Assembly: GCA_944323925.1 (NCBI GenBank)
Contig: CALUUI010000001.1
Location: 181,636-245,635 of the forward strand
Length of the DNA stretch: 64,000 bases
Source of the DNA: Candidatus Gastranaerophilales bacterium
GTDB lineage: Bacteria; Cyanobacteriota; Vampirovibrionia; Gastranaerophilales; Gastranaerophilaceae
Reading direction: 5' to 3'
In this document: one piece after another, positions 17,541 through 25,620 of the stretch
Position numbering within the stretch: position 1 is the first letter of the stretch
Layout: the number at the start of each line of letters is the position of its first letter
The notes under the pieces: model-generated
Seen by the model: only the letters and a program-made list of their open reading frames with translations
Database searches by the model: none
What the model was told of the DNA's origin: nothing
Translations under genes and position numbers: made by a program

Positions 17541-18168
17541 TGAATTCTTCTATAGTCCAGTTTGGTTTAATTTCTTTTATGCTGGTTAATGTGTTGTCCT
17601 TAATTTTTTCACCAAAGATGTACTCAAGTAGGCTTTTATCAAAGTCATATAAAATTGAGCCGTGCTGAAGTATGTATCCTTCCTTTCTGCACTGTGCTGA
17701 GCCTATAAGTTTTTTTCCATGATAGTTTAAATCAGCACCTGTGGATACAAGCATGCAGTATTCGTATTTTGTGTGAACATCTCCTCCGCCAAGTTCCAGC
17801 TCTATTCCAAGTTTTGAAAAAGCCTCTTTTAAAATTCCTGAAATCGCTTTATAACTATCAATGATGCTTATCGCAGGCTTAAAATAATCGGCCTTACATA
17901 TAAAACTGTAGGTTATTTCTTTATCGTGTAATAACCCCCTGCCGCCTGTTAATCGCTTAACTAAATCAATGTTATGTTTTTTTAATAAATCTTTATTAAT
18001 GAAATCATCTTTTTGATTCCTTCCGAGACTTACGCATGCCGGCTTCCAGCCATATAATCGAAAAGCTGGTTCGTCTTGGTTCTCTTTTATAGCATTTGTT
18101 AAAAGCTCTTCATCAAATGCCATATTTTCTTCCCCTGTAAAATATTCAAATGGAATTATTTTAACCAA
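17494..18168 (-). CDS. Octanoyl/lipoyl transferase, LipM-like
   Basis: 224 aa. BPL/LplA fold: N-terminal NMAFDEELL and RLYGWKPACVSLGRNQ, the RLTGGRGLLHD ligand loop and KKLIGSAQ with lysine followed by LQHGSI. C138 (KYEYCMLV) lies where LipM enzymes carry their acyl-accepting cysteine, favouring octanoyltransferase over ATP-dependent ligase. No C-terminal LplA domain. Start overlaps the aroA end by 8 nt; the 3' end overlaps panE antisense by 47 nt. Confidence 0.8.
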   Translation of the reverse strand: MVKIIPFEYFTGEENMAFDEELLTNAIKENQDEPAFRLYGWKPACVSLGRNQKDDFINKDLLKKHNIDLVKRLTGGRGLLHDKEITYSFICKADYFKPAISIIDSYKAISGILKEAFSKLGIELELGGGDVHTKYEYCMLVSTGADLNYHGKKLIGSAQCRKEGYILQHGSILYDFDKSLLEYIFGEKIKDNTLTSIKEIKPNWTIEEFTIKLQDSLIDVLSHI

Positions 18169-19441
18169 TTTTTAATTTCTCCATTAAATTTTCAAATTCG
18201 GGGAAGGAAATTTTGGTCCATTCAAAGCCGTTTATAATGATTTCCTGCTCACAAATCAACCCTGCTACATAGTAACTCATTGCAAGTCTATGGTCGTGGA
18301 AGGTTTCTAATTCACATCCGCCTATTAGAGTCGTTTTGCCGTTAATTATAAATCCGTCAGGTAATTCCTCAATATCTGCGCCTAATTTCTTAAGAGCTGT
18401 AACTATAGTTGTTATTCTGTCAGCCTCTTTATTCCTTAAGTCTGCGGCATCTTTAATAATTGTTTGTCCTTCTGCTTGGGTTGCTAAAACTGCAATTACA
18501 GGTAATTCATCAATTAACCTTGGTATATCATCACCTGATATTTCTGTGCTTTTTAATTTTGAAGATCTTATTTTTATATCGGCGATGGGTTCCCCGTTTT
18601 GGTTATTGATATTTTCTATTCTAATATCTCCGCCCATACGCTTTACTACATCAATTATACCTGTTCTTGTAGGATTTATACCTACATTTTTAAGTGTAAT
18701 CTCTGAGTTAGGAACAATCAGGCCTGCAACAATGAAGAATGCTGCAGATGAGATATCTCCCGGGACAGTAAAATTTAGTGGGCTTAATTGTGATTTATTT
18801 ATTGTAACGGTTAGTCCGTTTTCTTTAATATCAGCCCCCATTAATTTTAGCATTATCTCAGAATGGTCTCTGGATTTATATGGCTCTGTAAAAGAGGTCT
18901 CTCCGTCAGCAAAAAGACCGGCAAGAAGAATACATGATTTTACTTGAGCGCTTGCCAATTTTGAATTGTAGTTAATGGGTTTTAGTTCTTTCCCAAATAT
19001 TTTAAGCGGGGCTTTGTATTCATTAGATTCTATTTGGGCGCCCATTAGGCTTAGTGGTTCAATAACTCTTTTCATCGGACGTTTTGAAAGACTTGCATCG
19101 CCTGTTAAGATTGAGTTGAATTTTTGCCCTGTAAGAATTCCGCTCATTAATCTCATTGTTGTTCCCGAATTGCCGCAATCAAGAGGGGCTTTGGGTTCGT
19201 TATATTCTCCATCGGAGTTTATTTCTATAGTGGTTTCATTTATGTAATTTATATCTACACCGAGGTTTCGGCATACGTTTAATGACGAGATACAATCGGC
19301 ACCTTTAGAAAAATTCTTGATTATTGAGCGACCTTTTGCAAGTGATGAAAACATAACAGCTCTATGTGAGATTGATTTATCCGAGGGAATTTCAATTTCG
19401 CCTGATAATGGCTTATTTATTGCTTTTACATTCTTTTTCAT
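18161..19441 (-). CDS. aroA: 3-phosphoshikimate 1-carboxyvinyltransferase
   Basis: 426 aa, the normal length. Substrate loops are SDKSISHRAVMF, LDCGNSGTTMRLMSG, RDHSEIML and the C-terminal HDHRLAMSYYVAG, plus the catalytic-Asp segment DELPVIAVLA. Joins PEP to shikimate 3-phosphate in aromatic synthesis; tyrA lies nearby on the same strand in a separate unit. The gene appears leaderless. Confidence 0.96.
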   Translation of the reverse strand: MKKNVKAINKPLSGEIEIPSDKSISHRAVMFSSLAKGRSIIKNFSKGADCISSLNVCRNLGVDINYINETTIEINSDGEYNEPKAPLDCGNSGTTMRLMSGILTGQKFNSILTGDASLSKRPMKRVIEPLSLMGAQIESNEYKAPLKIFGKELKPINYNSKLASAQVKSCILLAGLFADGETSFTEPYKSRDHSEIMLKLMGADIKENGLTVTINKSQLSPLNFTVPGDISSAAFFIVAGLIVPNSEITLKNVGINPTRTGIIDVVKRMGGDIRIENINNQNGEPIADIKIRSSKLKSTEISGDDIPRLIDELPVIAVLATQAEGQTIIKDAADLRNKEADRITTIVTALKKLGADIEELPDGFIINGKTTLIGGCELETFHDHRLAMSYYVAGLICEQEIIINGFEWTKISFPEFENLMEKLKIG

Positions 19442-19448
19442 AGCTCAA

Positions 19449-19457
19449 ATTTTATCA
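19449..19457 (-). promoter_or_regulatory. Extended -10 promoter, leaderless aroA
   Basis: TGA-TAAAAT on the minus strand, 7 nt before the aroA ATG; no Shine-Dalgarno. Confidence 0.65.
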
Positions 19458-19539
19458 TCTTAAACAATAAAAGTAAACCATTTGTAGGATATTTTAAACT
19501 TGTAATTAAAGTTTTTTTTGAAAGTTTCGTTATACCTAA

Positions 19540-19612
19540 TATAAGAAACAATTTGTTTCTTATACCTCCTCCCCAAGTCTGGTAGCCGTTCTCTAAGACG
19601 GCTTTTTTTTTT
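19540..19612 (+). ncRNA. Putative small RNA with C-rich linker
   Basis: A perfect 11-bp hairpin (19540-19550 with 19554-19564), then an unpaired linker beginning CCTCCTCCCC (19565-19574), then a terminator hairpin with ten T. Both flanking genes point away from it, and the terminator has no upstream coding gene on its strand. It is therefore most simply the end of a short RNA of about 75-100 nt. The linker is complementary to Shine-Dalgarno sequences. The two-hairpin layout recalls cyanobacterial Yfr1, but the motif is not identical. The promoter is uncertain. Confidence 0.55.
19584..19612 (+). terminator. Orphan intrinsic terminator
   Basis: AGCCGT (19584-19589) pairs with ACGGCT (19598-19603), followed by ten T (19603-19612). 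It points rightward although no coding gene lies upstream on this strand. Confidence 0.85.
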
Positions 19613-19622
19613 ATTCTAAATC

Positions 19623-19631
19623 TGATATATT
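19623..19631 (+). promoter_or_regulatory. Extended -10 promoter, leaderless TPR gene
   Basis: TGA-TATATT, 7 nt before the ATG at 19639, directly after the orphan terminator. Confidence 0.6.
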
Positions 19632-19638
19632 TATCTGT

Positions 19639-20547
19639 ATGGATGACTCAATAAAAAATTTACAAAAGATTTTAAAATCTTCACCAAATAATTTTCAAGC
19701 AAGAAGAGAGCTTGCTATGTTACTTTTAGAGCAAGGATTTAATGAAGAAGCTGTTATTAATTTAAAGTATTTGCTTAAATTCTTTCCTGATAGTGATGAT
19801 GTTTGGTTTAATCTTGGGATTGCTTATGAAAAGCTGAAAAAGAAAGAAGATGCCGTTGATGCTTATTCTCATGCTGTTGCAATAAAACAAGATGAAGATT
19901 ATTGTTATAATCTCGGGTCTGTTTTAATTGAGCTGAAAAGATATCAAGAAGCGCTTGTTGAATTTTTGAGAGTTAATAAGACCTCTCCTAATGATGAAAA
20001 TACTATTTTTAATATCGGACTCTGTTACTTCCACCTTAAGGAATACAATAAAGCTTTGGACTACTTCCTTCAAGCTATAGAGTGTGACAGATATGATGTT
20101 TATGCATATTTTTATGCAGGTTATATTTATAAAGAGCAAGGTTTGACAAACTTTGCTATCGAAAATTATAAAAAAGTTATTGAAATTTCTCCTGATTACA
20201 GCTGGGCATATTTTAATCTCGGCTCAATTGCTTATGAAAATGGGAATACTGCGGAAGCCGTAGAGTATTTAAGAAAGACTTTGTATTATAACCCAGCGGA
20301 TGTTGGTGCGTATAAAATATTAACGCAGATTAGTGTAGCCAAAGAAGATTACAATGAAGCTCTTGATACTTTATTAGAGGGTATAGAAAAAACTCAAAAT
20401 AACGGGGATTTGTGTTATGAGCTTGCTTGTTTATTTAAAAAATTGGGCGATGAAGAAAACAGGCAAAAATATCTTAAACTTGCTCTTGAAAATACTTTAA
20501 CACTTACTTATCCTGTTGAAAGCCTAAAAAAGGAAGTTGTAGTATAA
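19639..20547 (+). CDS. TPR-repeat protein, 302 aa
   Basis: Seven to eight tetratricopeptide repeats cover almost the whole protein (e.g. SDDVWFNLGIAYEKLKKKED, YDVYAYFYAGYIYKEQGLTN, YSWAYFNLGSIAYENGNTAE). No signal peptide or other domain, so it should be cytoplasmic and act as a protein-interaction scaffold. Monocistronic; its 3' end is 5 nt from the convergent tyrA. Partner unknown. Confidence 0.85.
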   Translation: MDDSIKNLQKILKSSPNNFQARRELAMLLLEQGFNEEAVINLKYLLKFFPDSDDVWFNLGIAYEKLKKKEDAVDAYSHAVAIKQDEDYCYNLGSVLIELKRYQEALVEFLRVNKTSPNDENTIFNIGLCYFHLKEYNKALDYFLQAIECDRYDVYAYFYAGYIYKEQGLTNFAIENYKKVIEISPDYSWAYFNLGSIAYENGNTAEAVEYLRKTLYYNPADVGAYKILTQISVAKEDYNEALDTLLEGIEKTQNNGDLCYELACLFKKLGDEENRQKYLKLALENTLTLTYPVESLKKEVVV

Positions 20548-20552
20548 GCGAA

Positions 20553-21329
20553 CTAAAGAATATTTTTCCCTTCGTTGTTGTACATATTCTTTCGTTTTTG
20601 AGCAATATCAGAAAGAGTATTTTCGTTATAGTCAGAGAGTAAGTCCCCAACAGTAGAATAAAAATTAAGTAATGAGTTTTGGATATTTTTATGATTATAG
20701 TTAATCATATCAATAGCCATTTCGCAGTTAGAAGCCGCAAGCCTCGTCATATCTCTAAATCCGCTTGAAGCAAGTTTTAGTGCAAGGTCATTCCCCTCAC
20801 AGGCTTTAAAAATTGCTTGTGCAATCAGCATCGGAGTGTGGGAGATTAATGCAACTGCTCTGTCGTGTTCATCTGCCTTAGCATAAATTGGTATAGCTCC
20901 CATTTTTTTTATTAAGTCCTCTAATTCAGCAGTATTTGAGTTGTCAAAAGGTGTTAGAACCCACTTTGCGCCCTCAAATAATTCTTCAAAAGAATGCTCA
21001 TATCCACTGTATTCTGTTCCTGCCATAGGGTGTGACGGGATAAAATGAAACGGGTAGGATTTCTTGGTGACAAATTCTTTTAAACTTGCAACATCTGTTA
21101 CTATTGTATCTGAAGTAAGTACCGAACAGAGCTTATCCAGTACATCTAAAATGGTATGGATTGGTGTACAAATAAATACAATATTGCAGTCTTTCAAGTG
21201 TTCATACTCGGAATAAATATTATCACCTTTTTGAGAGCGAGAGATTCCGATTACCTCATATCCTAGTTTTCGCAGCCTTTTAAAAATTGAACCGCCAATT
21301 AATCCAAGTCCAATTACTCCGATTTTCAT
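20553..21329 (-). CDS. tyrA: Prephenate/arogenate dehydrogenase
   Basis: 258 aa. NAD(P)-binding GVIGLGLIGGSIFKRL, then FICTPIHTIL, TDVASLKEF, the catalytic-His segment SHPMAGTEYSG and HDRAVALISHTPML. No chorismate mutase or ACT domain, so this is the short monofunctional form. Prephenate versus arogenate preference cannot be read from sequence. Overlaps proA by 4 nt. Confidence 0.92.
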   Translation of the reverse strand: MKIGVIGLGLIGGSIFKRLRKLGYEVIGISRSQKGDNIYSEYEHLKDCNIVFICTPIHTILDVLDKLCSVLTSDTIVTDVASLKEFVTKKSYPFHFIPSHPMAGTEYSGYEHSFEELFEGAKWVLTPFDNSNTAELEDLIKKMGAIPIYAKADEHDRAVALISHTPMLIAQAIFKACEGNDLALKLASSGFRDMTRLAASNCEMAIDMINYNHKNIQNSLLNFYSTVGDLLSDYNENTLSDIAQKRKNMYNNEGKNIL

Positions 21330-22576
21330 AATAAATCCTTATGGTTAAATGATCTTTTGCCTTCTGCGTAATCTCTGACGATATCACCGTTTCCTTTAAG
21401 AGTGTATTTATAGATAGTTAATCCGTCTAAGCCCACAGGCCCCCTTGCGTGGGTCTTGTTAGTAGAAATTCCGACTTCTGCTCCAAAACCATATCTAAAA
21501 CCGTCGGCAAAACGTGTTGAGATATTGTGGTAAACGCCTGCTGAATCGACTGCTTGCATAAATTTATCTGCGTTAGCTTTGTTTTCGGTTATTATTGCAT
21601 CAGTGTGTCCTGAGCCGAATGTATTTATGTGATTAATAGCTTCGTCTATATCTGATACATATTTTAGACTCATAATTGTATCAGAATATTCGTGATGCCA
21701 GTCTGTAGGTGCTTCTTCTATTTTTATTCCTGCATCAGTAAGTTTCGATTTAAGTTCATTAGAGTAAGGAAATTCTTTGTGTATAAGGACTGTTTCTACG
21801 GCGTTACAAGCGCTTGGATATTGTGTTTTTGAATCAATAATAACTCTAAGAGCTTTTTCATAATCAGCGTATTTATCAACAAAAATATGACAGATACCAT
21901 CTGCATGACCAAGTACAGGGATTTTGGTATTGCTCTTTATGAATTGAACAAGTTTATTCCCGCCGCGAGGAATAATTAAGTCAATTAAACCGTCACATTT
22001 AAGCATTTCTGCAACATCATCTCTTGTAAAAACTTGTTGTAGTGCATCAGTCGGAAATTCGTCTATTTTAGAAACAGCAACCTTTATAAGAGAGAATATG
22101 ATTTTATTAGTATTAACAGCTTCTTTCCCGCCTTTCATAATAACGGCATTCCCTGATTTTATAGCAAGTGCTGAAACCTGTGAAATAACATCAGGACGAG
22201 CTTCAAAGATAATACCGAGAACTCCGATAGGGCAAGTTATTTTTTCAAGAATTATGCCGTTGTCAAGCTCTCTGCGAAGAATAACTCTATTTGTAGGGTC
22301 TGGAAGTTCCATTAAATCCTTTACCCCTTGTATCATATCTCTAAGTTTGTTCTCATCAAGTTTTAAACGTTTATAGGTAGATTCCGTAATCTCTCCGCTT
22401 TTTACAAGCTCTTTTGCATTTTCTAAATCTGTTTTATTAGCATCAAGTATTTTTTTTGCATTTTCTTCAAATTCGTTTGCTATAGCAAGAAGTACATTAT
22501 TTTTTGTTTCTGTATCTAATGTTCCTGTTATTCTTGATGCAATTTTTGCTTTATTTGCTATTTCTTTAAAATCCAT
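21326..22576 (-). CDS. proA: Glutamate-5-semialdehyde dehydrogenase
   Basis: 416 aa. Aldehyde-dehydrogenase fold with the catalytic Cys in YPSACNAVETV, the cofactor segment GVLGIIFEARPDV, KGGKEA and LIIPRGGNKLV, and the C-terminal ISTRFADGFRYGFGAEVGIS and HARGPVGLDGL. Reduces glutamyl phosphate to the semialdehyde in proline synthesis. proB is not in this window. Cotranscribed with tyrA. Confidence 0.96.
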   Translation of the reverse strand: MDFKEIANKAKIASRITGTLDTETKNNVLLAIANEFEENAKKILDANKTDLENAKELVKSGEITESTYKRLKLDENKLRDMIQGVKDLMELPDPTNRVILRRELDNGIILEKITCPIGVLGIIFEARPDVISQVSALAIKSGNAVIMKGGKEAVNTNKIIFSLIKVAVSKIDEFPTDALQQVFTRDDVAEMLKCDGLIDLIIPRGGNKLVQFIKSNTKIPVLGHADGICHIFVDKYADYEKALRVIIDSKTQYPSACNAVETVLIHKEFPYSNELKSKLTDAGIKIEEAPTDWHHEYSDTIMSLKYVSDIDEAINHINTFGSGHTDAIITENKANADKFMQAVDSAGVYHNISTRFADGFRYGFGAEVGISTNKTHARGPVGLDGLTIYKYTLKGNGDIVRDYAEGKRSFNHKDLL

Positions 22577-22602
22577 AAATTAGACCCATCCCTTTGTTCG
22601 CT

Positions 22603-22611
22603 ATTTTATCA
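22603..22611 (-). promoter_or_regulatory. Extended -10 promoter of proA-tyrA
   Basis: TGA-TAAAAT on the minus strand, about 27 nt from the proA ATG, leaving a short leader with an AAAGGG-type ribosome site. Confidence 0.5.
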
Positions 22612-22708
22612 AAAATGATTTTTTATGTAAAACAATTATATAGTCAAAACAAAAATAATATAAGGCATTTAGAAATATATTTGTATCTTGAAATCTTTAT
22701 CTAAGTAT

Positions 22709-22714
22709 TATAAT
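22709..22714 (+). promoter_or_regulatory. -10 box of tRNA-Leu / kdsD
   Basis: TATAAT ending 12 nt before the tRNA-Leu 5' end. No other promoter-like element is seen between the tRNA and kdsD. Confidence 0.6.
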
Positions 22715-22726
22715 ATTTAATAGAAC

Positions 22727-22808
22727 GCCGACGTGATGAAATCGGTAAACATGCACGTTTCAGATGCGTGTGGAGCAATCCTTGCGGGTTCAAGTCCCGC
22801 CGTCGGCA
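22727..22808 (+). tRNA. tRNA-Leu (anticodon CAG)
   Basis: The 7-bp acceptor stem GCCGACG/CGTCGGC with discriminator A, the anticodon stem CACGT/GCGTG around loop TTCAGAT, a long class II variable arm and the T-arm GGGTTCAAGTCCC are all present. The 3' CCA is not encoded. kdsD starts 27 nt downstream. Confidence 0.97.
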
Positions 22809-22835
22809 ATTTGTAACATTGAATTAGGAGTTATT

Positions 22836-23822
22836 ATGTTGGATATGATTAATCAAAGTGTTCTTGAGAAAGACAAGCAGGCCGCATATAACACAGTAGA
22901 TTCAGAAATTGAAACTCTCGTGAAGCTAAAAAATAGTTTGGATTATGAATCTTTGACAAAAGCCCTTGATTTAATGCAAAATTCAAAGGGCAGAATAATA
23001 ATATCCGGCATGGGAAAATCGGGACATATCGGGAAAAAAATAGCAGCTTCGCTTGCTTCTACCGGTACTCCATCATTCTTTGTTCATCCTGCTGAAGCAA
23101 GTCACGGTGATTTGGGGATGATAACAGAGGATGACGTTGTTGTTGCAATTTCTAACAGCGGTGAATCAAAAGAGTTGGTTGATATAATTAATTATTGTAA
23201 AAGATTTGGTATAACCTTAATTTCAATTACAAAAAATAAAGATAGTTCACTTGGTAAAGCAGGTGATGTTGTTCTTCTTTTGCCAAATAATGGTGAGGCG
23301 TGTCCTTTAGGGTTGGCTCCTACTAATTCTACTACTGCAACTTTGGTTCTTGGTGACATATTGACTGTTGGTTTAATTGAACGAAAAGGATTTTCAAAGA
23401 TGGACTTTAATGACAGGCACCCAGGTGGTAAATTAGGTTCTATATTACAACGAGTTTCTGACTTGATGCATACAGGTGAAGATATGCCTATCTTACACGA
23501 AAACGCAGGTATGCAGTCAGTGCTCTTGGAAATCACTTCTAAACGATTGGGATGTGTTGGTTTTATTAATGATAAAGGTATTTTAACTGGTATGTTGACG
23601 GATGGTGATTTGAGAAGATGCTTATCTGCAAGTATTTTGGATGAAAAGGCTATTAATATTATGACTAAAAATCCTAAGACCGTTACTCCGGATACTCTTG
23701 CTTCCGAGGCTCTTAATATTATGAATACTAAAAAAATTACTAATCTGTTTGCGTTAGATGCTGAAAATAAACCTGTTGGCGTTATTCATATCCATGATTT
23801 ACTGGCTAACGGTGTTAAATAA
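22836..23822 (+). CDS. kdsD: D-arabinose 5-phosphate isomerase
   Basis: The frame runs back through the tRNA, but ATG 22836 has AGGAG five bases upstream and gives the normal 328 aa. SIS domain: GRIIISGMGKSGHIGKKIA, FFVHPAEASHGDLGM and ISNSGES. Two CBS domains follow (from DLMHTGEDMPIL and INIMTKNPKTVTPD). Makes arabinose 5-phosphate, the first step to Kdo, implying an LPS-bearing outer membrane. Follows tRNA-Leu without a terminator. Confidence 0.94.
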   Translation: MLDMINQSVLEKDKQAAYNTVDSEIETLVKLKNSLDYESLTKALDLMQNSKGRIIISGMGKSGHIGKKIAASLASTGTPSFFVHPAEASHGDLGMITEDDVVVAISNSGESKELVDIINYCKRFGITLISITKNKDSSLGKAGDVVLLLPNNGEACPLGLAPTNSTTATLVLGDILTVGLIERKGFSKMDFNDRHPGGKLGSILQRVSDLMHTGEDMPILHENAGMQSVLLEITSKRLGCVGFINDKGILTGMLTDGDLRRCLSASILDEKAINIMTKNPKTVTPDTLASEALNIMNTKKITNLFALDAENKPVGVIHIHDLLANGVK

Positions 23823-23918
23823 TTTTGGGTCATAATATTAACCGTTTGTCCTATTTATATGTTGGTTGATTTTTTGCATGATTTTAGTAATCAGATTATC
23901 AACATTTTTGAGGACTAG

Positions 23919-24365
23919 ATGTGTAATTATAATCAAAGATTTTTAATTCTGTCTCAATTGTTTTCAAAGAAGGATGTTCTTTTTTTGAAGCAATATTTTG
24001 AATCAATAACTTTTAACGAGTATAAAAACTGGGTTAATAAAAATTTTGATTTGATTTCTAAAGTTCTTAATTTGTCATCCTTGTTTGATATAAGAAAAAT
24101 TTTGTCAAAATATGAAAAAATTGACCGAATGTTAATAATAAATGCAGCATTACAAGAGTTAGCTTCTTCTAATCATTTAAGTAATAATATCAAATATCAA
24201 AGAGATTTTAATCTGCAAAAAATAGTTAATAGTAAAGATTTAAAAAGTTTTATTCTAAATGTAAACCAGCTGTTGAAAAATAGTAAAACAGATTGCGATA
24301 GTACTTTAAGTATCTGGATGTTCCCCGAAATTTGTTCTCCCCCAAATTTAAAAAGATATGAATAA
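23919..24365 (+). CDS. Hypothetical protein, 148 aa
   Basis: ATG preceded by GAGGA. Predominantly alpha-helical, Lys/Asn/Ser/Leu-rich, with no signal peptide, membrane segment or recognised motif. It lies between kdsD and the queD-like gene on the same strand, 96 nt after the former and 37 nt before the latter. Codon use resembles its neighbours. I do not recognise the family. Confidence 0.6.
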   Translation: MCNYNQRFLILSQLFSKKDVLFLKQYFESITFNEYKNWVNKNFDLISKVLNLSSLFDIRKILSKYEKIDRMLIINAALQELASSNHLSNNIKYQRDFNLQKIVNSKDLKSFILNVNQLLKNSKTDCDSTLSIWMFPEICSPPNLKRYE

Positions 24366-24402
24366 ATATTTGTGATAAAATTATTCTAAAAAGGAGAGGA
24401 TA

Positions 24403-24762
24403 ATGTTTGAAATAAAAAAGCAGATGAGTTTTTCTGCCGCACATCATTTATTAAATTATGATGGCGAATGTGAAAATCAGCATGGACATAATTGGCTTGT
24501 TGAAGCCTATGTATCAGGCAATGAGCTTGATAAGAGTAATATTTTAGTCGACTATAAAGTCTTAAAAAAAGAAATGAAATCTGTTTTAGACTATTTGGAT
24601 CATAGTGATATAAATGAGCTTCCTGAGTTTAAGGAGATTAGTCCAAGTAGTGAAATTATAGCAAAGTTTATTTATGATAGATTAAAAGAAAAATTTCCTG
24701 ATTTAAGTAAGGTTTCAGTATGGGAAACATCAACATCTTGCGCAAGCTATTTTGAGGATTAA
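24403..24762 (+). CDS. queD: 6-carboxytetrahydropterin synthase / PTPS family
   Basis: 119 aa. The T-fold zinc histidines are seen in FSAAHHL and QHGHNW, the catalytic Cys in GECENQHGH, and ILVDYKVLKKEMK then YLDHSDIN carries the Asp/His pair. The C-terminal VWETSTSC holds the pterin-anchoring Glu. Size and motifs fit QueD of queuosine synthesis. Strong AAGGAGAGG ribosome site. queE and queC are not in this window, so a folate-type PTPS role remains possible. Confidence 0.88.
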   Translation: MFEIKKQMSFSAAHHLLNYDGECENQHGHNWLVEAYVSGNELDKSNILVDYKVLKKEMKSVLDYLDHSDINELPEFKEISPSSEIIAKFIYDRLKEKFPDLSKVSVWETSTSCASYFED

Positions 24763-24767
24763 TAATT

Positions 24768-25610
24768 ATGGGTTACATTGAAGTAATTTTGATGGGAATA
24801 GTCCAAGGCCTAAGTGAGTTTTTACCTATTTCAAGCTCTGCTCACCTTGTGTTTACATCAAATATTTGTAAGCTGTTTACAGGTAATGAGTTCAACTATA
24901 ATTCGCAGGAAGTTTTCTTGGATATAGTTTTGCATTTTGGTACTCTTGTCGCAGTATTAATATTTTATAGACGTGAAATTTGTGAAATCATTAAGGCTCT
25001 TATTATTGGGATTAAAAATAGAAATTTTAGTGATGTAAAAGCGAAGTTGGGATTATATATAATTCTTGGTACGCTTGTAACTGTTTGTATTGCTTATCCG
25101 TTGCATGATTTTGCGGAAATGTTAGTATTTTCTCCAATGGCTGTTGGAGTCTTGCTAACTTTTACAGGCTTTTTACTATTGTTCAGTGAGTATGTTTCAA
25201 AAAATATTTTGGAAAAGAAACAAAATATAGATTTAAAAACATCAATTTTAGTAGCAATTGCTCAAGGCTTGGCAGCACTTCCTGGATTTTCTCGCTCAGG
25301 TTTAACTATTTCCGTTGGGCTATTGAGTGGCTTGGATAGAAAGACTAGTGCTAATTACTCTTTCTTATTAAGTATTCCGATTATTTTGGGTGCATCAATG
25401 TTATATCCGTTTATAAAATTGGATATGAAAGAAGTAGTAAATTATGATTTTGGACTTCTTTTTCTTGGTGCGTTAGTTTCGGCTATTGTCGGCTATTTGT
25501 GTATTAAATATTTTATAAAATTTGTCTCAAAATTTTCATTGAGATTTTTTGGTATATACTGTTTAATTGTTGGCTTTGCTATGTCAATGTTGTTTTATTT
25601 CGTAAAATAA
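24768..25610 (+). CDS. uppP: Undecaprenyl-diphosphatase
   Basis: 280 aa with about eight membrane segments. The two active-site motifs are GLSEFLPISSSAHL at the N-terminus and LPGFSRSGLTISVGL in the second half. Recycles undecaprenyl diphosphate for wall and O-antigen lipid carriers. Five nt after the queD-like gene and 10 nt before rseP on the same strand, so probably one unit. Confidence 0.96.
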   Translation: MGYIEVILMGIVQGLSEFLPISSSAHLVFTSNICKLFTGNEFNYNSQEVFLDIVLHFGTLVAVLIFYRREICEIIKALIIGIKNRNFSDVKAKLGLYIILGTLVTVCIAYPLHDFAEMLVFSPMAVGVLLTFTGFLLLFSEYVSKNILEKKQNIDLKTSILVAIAQGLAALPGFSRSGLTISVGLLSGLDRKTSANYSFLLSIPIILGASMLYPFIKLDMKEVVNYDFGLLFLGALVSAIVGYLCIKYFIKFVSKFSLRFFGIYCLIVGFAMSMLFYFVK

Positions 25611-25620
25611 AGGAAAAAAT

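Noticed and set aside
18336..18947. 203-aa open frame on the plus strand
   Set aside because: It is antisense to aroA, whose motifs are complete; no ribosome site or domain.
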